Assembly (NCBI GenBank): GCA_018240505.1
Contig: JAFEFQ010000241.1
Location: 1 to 64,000 of the forward strand
Length of the DNA stretch: 64,000 nt
From: Pseudomonadota bacterium
GTDB taxonomy: Bacteria; Pseudomonadota; Gammaproteobacteria; Xanthomonadales; Rhodanobacteraceae
Reading direction: 5' to 3'
Shown here: in pieces, positions 18,617 to 26,830 of the stretch
Numbering within the stretch: position 1 is the first letter of the stretch
Layout of the letters: each line of letters begins with the position of its first letter
Program-made: the position numbers and the translations under genes
Notes under the pieces: generated by a model
What the model was told of the DNA's origin: nothing
The model's input: only the letters and a program-made list of their open reading frames with translations
Databases searched by the model: none

Positions 18617-19531
18617 CTAGTTGATCGAATGCAGATAGTCGTAGGCGACCTGCGCCGCGGCGAGCTGGCTCATGCGCGAGAACGGGCCTTCCTGCTCGGC
18701 GAAATAGTGCTTGAGGCCGGCCGCCTTCGCCGCCGCGAAGATCGGTTTGTAATCCACCGTGCCGCGGCCGAGTTCCGAGCCGAGCATTTCTTCCGCCATC
18801 GGCTTGGCGTCCTTGTTCTTCTTCGGCTGGAAGTCCTTGACGTGGATCAGCGGAATGCGGCCCGGGTATTTCTTGAAGTAGTCGACCGGATCGCGTCCGG
18901 CGAACACCATCCAGCCGCAGTCGATCTCGAATTGCACGAGCGCCGGATCGGTCTCGCGCCAGACGATGTCGTAGCCGACCTCGCCGTTGCCGAGATCGAC
19001 GAACTCGCGGTCGTGGTTGTGCAAGGCGAACTGCAGCCCCGCGCGTTTCGCGGCCGCGCCGATGCGGTTGGCGATGTCGACCGTACGCTTGGCTTCCTCG
19101 CGGCTCATCGCCGACTTCCACTCGAGTTTGGTTTTCATCGCCTTGCCGACCGGCTCGATCAACGACGAGGCGGCGGCATAGGTCGCGCCGAGCGCGTGCG
19201 CCTCGTCGAATGCCTTGCCGAGATTGTCCATGTCGAACTGCAGGTGCGCGCTCGGGCAACGCAGGCCGGCGGCGTCGAGCAGGCGGCGGAACTGTTTCGG
19301 TTCGAGGCCGGCGAAGCCCGCGGCCTCGACTTCCTTGAAACCGATTTTTGCGAGCTGGTTCAGCGTGCCCGCGGGATCGTGCTTGAGCGTGTCGTTGACT
19401 GTCCACAGCTGGATGCCGACCGGCTTGCCCATCGGGTTGGCCCGGAGCTTTCGCGACAGTCCGGCCGTGGCGAGAGCCGCGCCCGCGCCGGCCGCGTGGA
19501 GGAGGAATTGTCTGCGTGAAAAAGGATGCAT
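18617..19531 (-). CDS. Tat-exported sugar phosphate isomerase/epimerase-like TIM barrel
   Basis: A 304-residue xylose-isomerase-like (AP endonuclease family 2) protein. The N-terminus MHPFSRRQFLLHAAGAGAALATAG is a clear Tat signal. The barrel contains FKEVEAAGFAG, the metal-site strands FALHNHDREF and VQFEIDCGWMVFAG and the C-terminal IPLIHVKDFQP. Its place in this operon, together with the DUF1080 protein, suggests it acts on keto-sugars in the periplasm; 3-keto-glycoside lyases/isomerases come from this fold, but the exact reaction cannot be read from sequence. Confidence 0.9.
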   Translation of the reverse strand: MHPFSRRQFLLHAAGAGAALATAGLSRKLRANPMGKPVGIQLWTVNDTLKHDPAGTLNQLAKIGFKEVEAAGFAGLEPKQFRRLLDAAGLRCPSAHLQFDMDNLGKAFDEAHALGATYAAASSLIEPVGKAMKTKLEWKSAMSREEAKRTVDIANRIGAAAKRAGLQFALHNHDREFVDLGNGEVGYDIVWRETDPALVQFEIDCGWMVFAGRDPVDYFKKYPGRIPLIHVKDFQPKKNKDAKPMAEEMLGSELGRGTVDYKPIFAAAKAAGLKHYFAEQEGPFSRMSQLAAAQVAYDYLHSIN

Positions 19532-19595
19532 GATGTTCCCGGTCGAGATGTGAAATGCAAAACCCGGAGTTCTACGTTGTCGCTACAAACGGCAT

Positions 19596-20966
19596 TCAAT
19601 TCTGGCCGCGTTGCCCGCTGCGGCGGTTCCTCAGATACAACGCGAGCAGCGCGAACGCGACGATCAGGATCAGCGGCAGCACGGTCATGAAACGCAACGT
19701 CTGCTGTGGCCCCGCGGTGTCGATCGAGCGGCCCATGATCGGCAGCACGCACGACGTCGCGACCATGCCGGCGCCGCCCATGATGGAAAGGCCGAGCGCG
19801 CCGGTCTGCGGCGCGTATTCGGAGACGAAGCCGAGCATCGTCGGCCAGAAGTAGCAGATGCCGACGGCGAAGACGATCGCCGCGAACAACGTGCTGCCCG
19901 GCCCGGACACCGTGCTGTACAGATACAGCCCGAGCGCCGACACGACAGCGGAAGCGAACAGCACGCCGACCGGGCTGAGCCGGTGCACGAGCGGGCCGGC
20001 AAAGTAGCGCCCGAGCGCCATGATGCCGGTGACCGCGACGAGGACGATGATCGGATCGAGCCCGGTCTTGTCGAGCAGCGCGCCGGTGAACTGGTTCGTG
20101 CCGAGCTCGGTCGATGCGGTCAGGAACATGCAGAACATCGTGAACGGGAACAGCAGGCTGGTCTTGTTGACGACCAGCGTCTCGACCACGATCGCGACGA
20201 GCACGAGGCCGGCGACGATCCAGGTAGCCTTGGCATTGAAGTCGATCGCGATCGGCAGCGAGGCGGCGAGGATCATGAAGCCGACCAGGGCGATGATGGT
20301 CAGCGGCGCGCCGACGTGGCGGAACATGTCGCGATACGAGACCCCGCTCGTGACGCGCTCGGTCTCCGGAATCGTTTCGCCGAAGAACAGCCAGCCGTAC
20401 AAGGCCAGCGGCACGAACAGCACCGCGGCCAGGACCTGCCAGGGCAGGTTGAACTGCGAGACGAGCAGCCACGACAGCACGCCGCCGATCACGATGCCGC
20501 CGGGGAACCATACGTGGAAGCGGTTGAGCATCCGGGTCTTGTCGTGCGGATAGAGCGTGGTCACGAGCGGATTGCACGCGGCCTCGACGCTGCCGTTGGC
20601 GAAACCGATGAACACGTTCGCCGCGAACAGCAGCGTCTTGTCCCTGGCGAACAGCAGCACGACGAGGCCGACCAGGTGGCAGACGAACGCGATGCGCAAC
20701 ACGTTGCGCGTCTTCACCTGATCGAGGATCGCGCCGCCGACGAACGTGGCGACGGCGAAACCCCAGAACGCCGGCCCGAACGCCCAGCCGATCTCCTCGC
20801 GGCTCAGCCCGTAGCTGTCGTGGAACACGCCCTCGATCTTCGCACGCAACGCGAACGTCAGCGAGGTGACGAGCAGCGCGAGGCAGGAGGCGACGAACAG
20901 GCGCGACACGTCGACGGATTTCGCCGCGTACGTTCCCGTGATTTGATTTTCAGCCGGCATCGACAT
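19596..20966 (-). CDS. MFS sugar transporter
   Basis: A 456-residue major facilitator with about twelve hydrophobic helices. It shows the FucP-like sugar:proton symporter style: IGWAFGPAFWGFAVATFVGGAILDQ, then FIGFANGSVEAACNPLVTTLYP and HVWFPGGIVIGG in the N-half. ATG 20964-20966 is chosen because AGGGGGA lies about nine bases upstream; a second in-frame ATG follows two codons later. It lies 17 bases after the DUF1080 gene and presumably imports the product of the exported enzymes. Confidence 0.92.
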   Translation of the reverse strand: MSMPAENQITGTYAAKSVDVSRLFVASCLALLVTSLTFALRAKIEGVFHDSYGLSREEIGWAFGPAFWGFAVATFVGGAILDQVKTRNVLRIAFVCHLVGLVVLLFARDKTLLFAANVFIGFANGSVEAACNPLVTTLYPHDKTRMLNRFHVWFPGGIVIGGVLSWLLVSQFNLPWQVLAAVLFVPLALYGWLFFGETIPETERVTSGVSYRDMFRHVGAPLTIIALVGFMILAASLPIAIDFNAKATWIVAGLVLVAIVVETLVVNKTSLLFPFTMFCMFLTASTELGTNQFTGALLDKTGLDPIIVLVAVTGIMALGRYFAGPLVHRLSPVGVLFASAVVSALGLYLYSTVSGPGSTLFAAIVFAVGICYFWPTMLGFVSEYAPQTGALGLSIMGGAGMVATSCVLPIMGRSIDTAGPQQTLRFMTVLPLILIVAFALLALYLRNRRSGQRGQN

Positions 20967-20983
20967 CGATTTGTTCCCCCTGG

Positions 20984-21811
20984 TCAATCCAGCTTGCGAA
21001 TCCAGATATTGCGGAAGCTGATCGGCGGCGACGGATCGCCGTGCGCCTGCAGCTTGATCGGCGCCTGCGCGTACGGCTTGTACTTCGGCTTGCCGATGTA
21101 GGTCGTTTCGCCGGCCAGTTGCACGTGGTTCTGCACGAGCACGCCGTTGTGAAGCACGGTCACATAGGCCGGGCTCCTGAGCGCGCCGTCGGCCGCGAAC
21201 ACCGGCGCTGTCCAGATCACGTCGTAGCTCTGCCACTGCCCGGGCGGGCGCATCGCATTGACCAGCGGCGGCGCCTGCTTGTAGATGCTCGCTGCCTGGC
21301 CGTTGACGTAGGTCTTGTTGTTGTACGAATCGAGGATCTGCACTTCGTAACCCTCGTCGCCATTGCCGGTCGAGGCAAGGAACAGGCCGCTGTTGCCGCG
21401 CGCCTGCCCCTCGCCGCTGATGTTCTCCGGAATGCGCCATTCCAGATGAAGCTGATAGTTCCTGAACTGCTGTTTCGTCTGGATGTTGCCGGTCGCCTTG
21501 TCGACCGTCGCCACGCCGTCGTGCACCTTCCAGCGCGCGGGCGAATGATCCTTCGCGGTCTCCCATTGATCGAGGTTGTGCCCGTCGAACAGCACGATCG
21601 CATCCGCCGGCGGCGCACCGTTGGCCGCGCCAGGCGCGACGATGGCCGGCACCGGTTCCCACTGCTCGGTCGCTTTCGGATCGGCAGGCGCGGCCGCGTT
21701 CTCCGCGACGCGAACCTGCGCGCGCGCAAGCGGCTGGCATGCGAGCAGGAAAAAACCCGTTGCTGCGACGGCGGAGGCGACGACTTTCAGGCTGTGGTAT
21801 CTCATTTCCAT
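20984..21811 (-). CDS. DUF1080 protein (putative 3-keto-disaccharide hydrolase), exported
   Basis: A 275-residue protein with a signal peptide (AATGFFLLACQPLARAQ) and one DUF1080/3-keto-disaccharide hydrolase domain, a concanavalin-like fold: IVLFDGHNLDQWE, WKVHDGVATVDKATGNIQTKQQFRNYQLHLEWR, RGNSGLFLAS, YEVQILDSYNN and the terminal ISFRNIWIRKLD. A cysteine in the signal (LLAC) raises the possibility of lipidation, but the residues after it look more like signal peptidase I processing. Members cleave C3-oxidised glycosides, which fits the GMC dehydrogenase pair in the same operon. Confidence 0.9.
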   Translation of the reverse strand: MEMRYHSLKVVASAVAATGFFLLACQPLARAQVRVAENAAAPADPKATEQWEPVPAIVAPGAANGAPPADAIVLFDGHNLDQWETAKDHSPARWKVHDGVATVDKATGNIQTKQQFRNYQLHLEWRIPENISGEGQARGNSGLFLASTGNGDEGYEVQILDSYNNKTYVNGQAASIYKQAPPLVNAMRPPGQWQSYDVIWTAPVFAADGALRSPAYVTVLHNGVLVQNHVQLAGETTYIGKPKYKPYAQAPIKLQAHGDPSPPISFRNIWIRKLD

Positions 21812-21822
21812 TTATCCAATGT

Positions 21823-22707
21823 CTACACCGAACAAATCGCGAACGCCTCGGCCTGCGACGCGGACGCATCCGGGCGCGTCGGCGAGAATTCGTGTGCCAC
21901 GTAACCGGCGAAATTCAGGTCGGCGATCGCCGTCGCGATCGCGCGGTAGTTGAGCTCCTGCGTGTCGTCGATCTCGTGCCGGCCCGGCACACCGCCCGTA
22001 TGGAAATGACCGATCCACGCGATGTTGTCGCGGATCGTGCGGATCACGTCGCCTTCCATGGTCTGCATGTGGTAGATGTCGTAGAGCAGCTTCACGTTCG
22101 GCGAGCCGATGCCGCGCATCACGGCCGCGCCGAACGCGGTGCGATCGCCCTGGTAGCCGGGGTGGTCGACCTTGCTGTTGAGCAACTCGACGCAAATGGT
22201 GACGCCATTTTCCATTGCGAGCGGCGCGATCTTCGCCAGACCTGCGACGCAGTTCTCCAGCGCCCGGCCCTCGGCTATCGCCGGATTGCGGTTGCCGAAC
22301 ATCGCGATCAGGTTCTTCACCCCGGCGCGCTGCGCGAGCGGAATCGCGGTTTCCAGTTCCTTCAGCAGCAGCGCGTGGTTGGCCGGATCGTTGAATCCGG
22401 TCTCGATGAATTTCTCGCGCCGACCCGGATAGCCCATGGCCACGGCCAGACCGCTGTCATTCACCATCGACCATTCGTCCGGAAAAATCAGGTCGATCCC
22501 GGCAAATCCCATGCCCTTCAGGCTGCGGCAAAGCTCGGGCAACGGCGCCTTCGAGGTCCAGCGGCACAGGGACTGCTTGAGTCGACCCGGCGTCTTCGCC
22601 GGCGCAGCCGCACCCGCCGCGAGCGCAGGCGTGACTCCCGCGGCAGCGAGCGCCACGATCCTGGCCAGCGCAGCGCGCCGATCGACGCGATCCGTATCCG
22701 ACGACAA
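21823..22707 (-). CDS. Hydroxypyruvate isomerase-like protein with Tat-like signal
   Basis: A 294-residue TIM-barrel protein of the hydroxypyruvate isomerase family: LCRSLKGMGFAGIDLIFPDEW, AGVKNLIAMFGNRN, GVTICVELLNSKVDHPGYQGD, KLLYDIYHMQTMEGDVIRTI and IGHFHTGGVPGRHEID, with the metal-binding Glu, Asp and His positions. The N-terminus has DRRAALARIVALAAAGVTPALAAGAAA, a Tat-like signal. I start it at TTG 22705-22707 because GGAGAAAGG lies just upstream; GTG at 22741-22743 and an in-frame start at 22791 are alternatives. First gene of the six-gene operon. Confidence 0.85.
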   Translation of the reverse strand: MSSDTDRVDRRAALARIVALAAAGVTPALAAGAAAPAKTPGRLKQSLCRWTSKAPLPELCRSLKGMGFAGIDLIFPDEWSMVNDSGLAVAMGYPGRREKFIETGFNDPANHALLLKELETAIPLAQRAGVKNLIAMFGNRNPAIAEGRALENCVAGLAKIAPLAMENGVTICVELLNSKVDHPGYQGDRTAFGAAVMRGIGSPNVKLLYDIYHMQTMEGDVIRTIRDNIAWIGHFHTGGVPGRHEIDDTQELNYRAIATAIADLNFAGYVAHEFSPTRPDASASQAEAFAICSV

Positions 22708-22776
22708 GCCTTTCTCCGCAATCGAATGCCCAAGCCCGCCCACAGGCGTTGCCAGCGAAGCCCGGCATCGACGACG

Positions 22777-22790
22777 TGGTACCGATGCCA
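22777..22790. promoter_or_regulatory. Possible LacI-family operator
   Basis: TGGTACCGATGCCA is an imperfect 14-base palindrome with a central CG, as in many LacI/GalR-type operators. It lies about 70 bases upstream of the sugar operon. No regulator gene is nearby, so this is a weak suggestion. Confidence 0.25.
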
Positions 22791-22911
22791 TGCCACGACG
22801 ACGAACTTGCCCAATCGTGGAAATTCTTTCACGCGGCGCTGCAACAAGAATATCGGGAGACGCGGCCGGCGATGGCCGCGATTTCGATTCCTGCGGTCAT
22901 GGACGAGCGCA

Positions 22912-22950
22912 GAAAAACCGCCGCTCCCGCCTGCGCGGAAACGGCGGCCT
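22912..22950 (-). terminator. Terminator closing the ilv-leu cluster
   Basis: On the minus strand CCGCCGTTTCCGC pairs with GCGGGAGCGGCGG and is followed by TTTTTCTG. It begins 16 bases after the ilvN stop and separates the amino acid cluster from the sugar operon read in the same direction. Confidence 0.75.
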
Positions 22951-22965
22951 GCGCTCACGAAACCG

Positions 22966-23493
22966 CTACGCCGACTGCAATCGCGGCGGCGGCGAAGAAT
23001 GCGACAGCACCGACATGCCGAGTTCCACCGCCGCGGTGCCGCTGCGCGCAAGCTCGACGATGTCGCCGATCTTCGCGAACGTCGCAAGGAACTCGCCGAC
23101 GTCGGCGCCGCTGCCGGTGAATTCGATCGTGCGCACGCTGCCGCTGATGTCGATCACCTGCGCGCGCGGATACTTGCGCAACGCGGCGACGAAGGCGCCG
23201 AGCGCTTCGGTGCGCACGTCGAGCTTGAAGATCAGCAGTTCGGTCTCGATGTGCTCGCGGCGGGTCAGGTCGGCGATCTCGAGCACGTCGATCAGTTTGC
23301 GCGACTGCTTGATGATCTGATCGATCACCGCGTCGCTGCCCGTGGTGACCAGGGTCAGCCGCGAAATCGCCTCGTCGTGCGTCGGCGCGACGGTCAACGA
23401 CTCGATGTTGTAGCCGCGCGCGGAAAACATGCCGGCCACGCGCGCGAGCGCGCCGGCTTCGTTCTGCAAAAGGATGGAGATGATTCTGCGCAT
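22966..23493 (-). CDS. ilvN: Acetolactate synthase small (regulatory) subunit
   Basis: A 175-residue ACT-domain protein that binds valine and confers feedback inhibition on IlvB. It opens MRRIISILLQNEAGALARVAGMFSARGYNIESL, the standard IlvH/IlvN N-terminus, and continues with HDEAISRLTLVT and the C-terminal domain VIDISGSVRTIEFTGSG. It is the last gene of the branched-chain cluster. Repeat D occupies the 99-base gap to ilvB. Confidence 0.95.
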   Translation of the reverse strand: MRRIISILLQNEAGALARVAGMFSARGYNIESLTVAPTHDEAISRLTLVTTGSDAVIDQIIKQSRKLIDVLEIADLTRREHIETELLIFKLDVRTEALGAFVAALRKYPRAQVIDISGSVRTIEFTGSGADVGEFLATFAKIGDIVELARSGTAAVELGMSVLSHSSPPPRLQSA

Positions 23494-23499
23494 ATTCTT

Positions 23500-23592
23500 G
23501 AGGGCTGAGGGCTGAGGGCTCAGGGCTGAAAGCTTCCAAGCTGCAAGGCCGTTGATTTCCAGCCCTCAGCCCCTGGCCCTCAGCCCTGAAAG
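23500..23592. repeat. Palindromic repeat, family D (GGGCTGA units)
   Basis: Tandem GAGGGCT/GAGGGCTCAGGGCTGAAAGCT on one side and AGCCCTCAGCCC...CCCTCAGCCCTGAAAGCT on the other form a long imperfect hairpin in the ilvB-ilvN gap, ending right at the ilvB stop. No other copy was seen in the window. Confidence 0.75.
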
Positions 23593-25488
23593 CTAAAACA
23601 TCTCGGCCGGGCCGACTTCCTGCCCGGTCGGCTTCTGCCGCGACGGGATGAAATCGCCGGTGATCATTTCGGAATACGACATGCCCGGACCGACCATCGG
23701 GTAGACGCCCGCGTCGGGATCGATGATGACCTCGAGGAAGGCCGGGCCGTCGAAGGCGACGAACTCGGCGATCACTGCGGCCAAGTCTTCGGGCTTGTCG
23801 AGCCGCACCGCATAAGGAAAACCATCGGCCTGTGCGGTCTTGACGAAGTCCTTCTTGTGCAGGCTCTTGTCGCTCGCCGAGAAGCGTCCCTTGAAGAACA
23901 GCTTCTGCCACTGCCGCACCATGCCGTCGCCGAAGTTGTTGAGCACGACGACCTTGATCGGCAGGTTGTACGTGGTCACCGTCTCGAGTTCGCCCAAGTT
24001 CATGCGGATCGAGGCATCGCCGTCGATGTCGATCACGACCGCGTCGCGGCGCGCGAACGCCGCGCCGATCGCCGCGGGCAGGCCGAAGCCCATCGTGCCC
24101 ATCGAGCCGGAAGTGAGCCACAGGCGCGGGTCGCGGAAATCGAAATACTGCGCCGCCCACATCTGGTGCTGGCCGACGCCGGTCGCGATGACGGCGCGCC
24201 CTTGCGTGTGCCTGTTGATCTCCTCGATGACCGCATACGGCTGGATCACGGCCGCGTCGCGGTCGAAGTTCATCGCGTAGGTCTTCTTCAAATCGGCGAT
24301 ATGCGCGTGCCAGTCTGCGTATGTGCCCTGTCCTTTCGGATCGAAGCCCCTGCCGTTGTCGAACACGTTCACGCCGTAGTCGCGCAAGTTTTCGAGCGCG
24401 AGCTTGAGATCGCCGAGATGATGCCAGTCGACGCGCTTGACCTTGTCGATCTCCGCCGGATCGACGTCGAGGTGGGCGATGAATTTCGCCCCGGCGGCGA
24501 ACTTGCCCGGCACGCCGGCAACGCGGTCGTCGAAACGGCTGCCGACCGCGATCAGGAAATCGCAGTCCTCGGTCGCGTAGTTCGCGAACGCAGTCCCGTG
24601 CATGCCGAGCATGTGCAGCGACAACGGCTGCGTCGTGTCGGCCGCGCCGATGCCCATAAGCGTCGTCGTCACCGGAACTCCGAACGCATCCGCGAACGCA
24701 CGCAGCGCGGTCGCCGCCTCGGCCGCGATCACGCCGCCGCCCGCATAGATCAGCGGACGCTTCGCCTTGGCGAAGGCAGCGAAAAACGCCTTGCACGCAT
24801 CGCCGTCGAGCACCGATCTCGCGATGTCGTCCAGACGCGCGCGGTAACCGGGCAACGGCAGCGTCGATACGCCGCTGAAAACGAGATTCGTGTTCTGCAC
24901 GTCCTTCGGAATGTCGACGACGACCGGACCCGGCCGCCCGGTGCGCGCAATCTCGAACGCGCTGCGCAAGGTCGCTTCGAGCTTCGAAGCGTCGGTGACG
25001 AGAAACACGTGCTTCGCGCAGGCCGCCATGATGTTGCTGATCGGCGCTTCCTGGAAACCGTCGCTGCCGATCGCCGCGGTCGGCACCTGGCCGCAGATCA
25101 CGACGATCGGAATCGAATCGGCCATCGCGTCGCGCACCGGCGTGACCGTGTTCGTCGCGCCGGGGCCCGAGGTGACGATGGCCACGCCGACCTTGCCCGA
25201 TGCGCGCGCATAGCCCTGCGCCATGAAGCCGGCGCCCTGCTCGTTCGCCGGCACGATCAGCGGCAGCGGCTCCGTGCCGTCGGCACGCCTGTGCTCGTGG
25301 TTGTAGCGGAACACCGCATCGTAGACCGGCAGGATCGCACCGCCCGAATAGCCGAATACGATATCGACGCCTTCGTCGGCAAGCACCTGCACGACGATGT
25401 CGGCGCCGGTCAGGTTCCTGCCGGCAAGCGGATGCTTGCCCGAGGCCTGTGTGTTCGATGTCTGCGACGGTTTCAATTGTGCATTCAC
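23593..25488 (-). CDS. ilvB: Acetolactate synthase large (catalytic) subunit
   Basis: ThDP-, FAD- and Mg-dependent enzyme making 2-acetolactate and 2-aceto-2-hydroxybutyrate, the first common step to valine, leucine and isoleucine. The 631-residue protein has GADIVVQVLADEGVDIVFGYSGGAILPVYDA, the catalytic Glu in VPANEQGAGFMAQGYARA, TSGPGATN, and the ThDP motif IDGDASIRMN...VVVLNN. The N-terminal 25 residues are a poorly conserved Gln/Ser/Thr-rich lead. Repeat A2 separates it from ilvC. Confidence 0.96.
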   Translation of the reverse strand: MNAQLKPSQTSNTQASGKHPLAGRNLTGADIVVQVLADEGVDIVFGYSGGAILPVYDAVFRYNHEHRRADGTEPLPLIVPANEQGAGFMAQGYARASGKVGVAIVTSGPGATNTVTPVRDAMADSIPIVVICGQVPTAAIGSDGFQEAPISNIMAACAKHVFLVTDASKLEATLRSAFEIARTGRPGPVVVDIPKDVQNTNLVFSGVSTLPLPGYRARLDDIARSVLDGDACKAFFAAFAKAKRPLIYAGGGVIAAEAATALRAFADAFGVPVTTTLMGIGAADTTQPLSLHMLGMHGTAFANYATEDCDFLIAVGSRFDDRVAGVPGKFAAGAKFIAHLDVDPAEIDKVKRVDWHHLGDLKLALENLRDYGVNVFDNGRGFDPKGQGTYADWHAHIADLKKTYAMNFDRDAAVIQPYAVIEEINRHTQGRAVIATGVGQHQMWAAQYFDFRDPRLWLTSGSMGTMGFGLPAAIGAAFARRDAVVIDIDGDASIRMNLGELETVTTYNLPIKVVVLNNFGDGMVRQWQKLFFKGRFSASDKSLHKKDFVKTAQADGFPYAVRLDKPEDLAAVIAEFVAFDGPAFLEVIIDPDAGVYPMVGPGMSYSEMITGDFIPSRQKPTGQEVGPAEMF

Positions 25489-25507
25489 GGTCTTTGCTCT
25501 CTATCTT

Positions 25508-25640
25508 CCCTTCTCCCACCGGGAGAAGGTGGCGCGGAGCGCCGGATGAGGGAAGAGCGTTGCAGAGTCCGGCGTCGCTTCATCGTGCGACGCCGTTCCC
25601 TCATCCGCCCTTCGGGCACCTTCTCCCGGCGGGAGAAGGG
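25508..25640. repeat. Palindromic repeat, family A, copy 2
   Basis: Fills the ilvC-ilvB gap. Arms CCCTTCTCCCACCGGGAGAAGG and, at the far end, CACCTTCTCCCGGCGGGAGA, plus inner GGATGAGGG/CCCTCATCC, make a nested hairpin pair. Confidence 0.9.
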
Positions 25641-25648
25641 AAGCAATG

Positions 25649-26641
25649 TCACTTCTGCTGGTTCAGCCACACCATCTTCTCGCGCAGCTGCGCGCCGATC
25701 TTCTCGATCGGATGGTCGAGGTCGGCCTGCTTGAACTTCTTGTAATTCGGCAGGCCGGCCTTGTATTCGGCCGTCCAGTTCTTCGCGAACGTGCCGTCCT
25801 GGATGTCCTTGAGCACGGCTTTCATGCGCTCCTTCGTGGCCGCATCGACGATGCGCGGGCCGCTGACGTAGTCGCCGTACTGCGCCGTCTCGGAGATGAA
25901 GGTCAGCATCTTGGTGATGCCGCCCTGGTAGAGCAGGTCGACGATGAGCTTCAGCTCGTGCAGCACTTCGTAGTAGGCGATCTCCGGGCGATAGCCCGCT
26001 TCGACCAGCGTCTCGAAACCCTTCTGCACGAGTTCGCTCGCGCCGCCGCAAAGCACGGCCTGCTCGCCGAACAGGTCGGTTTCGGTCTCTTCCTTGAAGT
26101 CGGTTTCGATCAGCAGCGCGCGCGCGCCGCCGAGGCCGGCCGCGTAGGCCATCGCCTTGTCCTTGGCCTTGCCGGTGACGTCTTGATACACCGCGTACAG
26201 ACACGGCACGCCGCGGCCGATTTCGTATTCGGTGCGCACGAGGTGGCCCGGGCCCTTCGGCGCGACGAGGATCACGTCGATGTCCTTGCGCGGCGTGATC
26301 GTCTTGAAGTGCACGTTGAAGCCGTGCGCGAACAGCAGCGCCGCGTTCGGCTTGAGGTTCTTCTCGATCGCGTTGACGTAGAGGTCGGGCTGGACCATGT
26401 CCGGCGTCAGCACGGCGACGAGATCGGCCTGCTTCACGGCCTCGGCGGGTTCGACCACGGTGAAGCCGTCGGCCTTGGCCGTCGCGGCGGTGGCGCCGCC
26501 GGCGCGCAGGCCAACGATGACGTCGAGACCGGAGTCACGCAGGTTCAGCGCATGCGAACGGCCCTGGCTGCCGTAGCCGAGGATGGCGATCTTCGACTTC
26601 TCGAGCGCCGCGGTGGTGACGGTGGGGGTGGCGGTAGACAT
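25649..26641 (-). CDS. ilvC: Ketol-acid reductoisomerase, class I
   Basis: NADPH- and Mg-dependent enzyme converting acetolactate to dihydroxyisovalerate by alkyl migration and reduction. At 330 residues it is the short class I form. The Rossmann motif is [21 protein letters not shown], whose Arg/Ser residues are typical for NADPH preference; metal ligands lie in the [12 protein letters not shown] and [19 protein letters not shown] segments. It lies between repeat copies A2 and A3. Confidence 0.96.
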   Translation of the reverse strand: MSTATPTVTTAALEKSKIAILGYGSQGRSHALNLRDSGLDVIVGLRAGGATAATAKADGFTVVEPAEAVKQADLVAVLTPDMVQPDLYVNAIEKNLKPNAALLFAHGFNVHFKTITPRKDIDVILVAPKGPGHLVRTEYEIGRGVPCLYAVYQDVTGKAKDKAMAYAAGLGGARALLIETDFKEETETDLFGEQAVLCGGASELVQKGFETLVEAGYRPEIAYYEVLHELKLIVDLLYQGGITKMLTFISETAQYGDYVSGPRIVDAATKERMKAVLKDIQDGTFAKNWTAEYKAGLPNYKKFKQADLDHPIEKIGAQLREKMVWLNQQK

Positions 26642-26688
26642 TTTCTATTTCTCCACAAAAGTAAAAGTAAACAACAAGTCTCCTTCTT

Positions 26689-26823
26689 CCTTCTCCCACC
26701 GGGAGAAGGTGCCCGAAGGGCGGATGAGGGAAAGGCATCGCAATCGACAACGTATGTCAGAAATTGCAACGCTCTTCCCTCACCCGGCGCGCTGTGCGCG
26801 CCGACCTCTCCCGGAGGGAGAGG
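26689..26823. repeat. Palindromic repeat, family A, copy 3
   Basis: Fills the ilvD-ilvC gap. Arms CCTTCTCCCACCGGGAGAAGG with GGCGGATGAGGG, and TTCCCTCACCCGG with CCTCTCCCGGAGGGAGAGG at the ilvD side. The central 50 bases differ from the other copies. Confidence 0.88.
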
Positions 26824-26830
26824 TGAAGAA

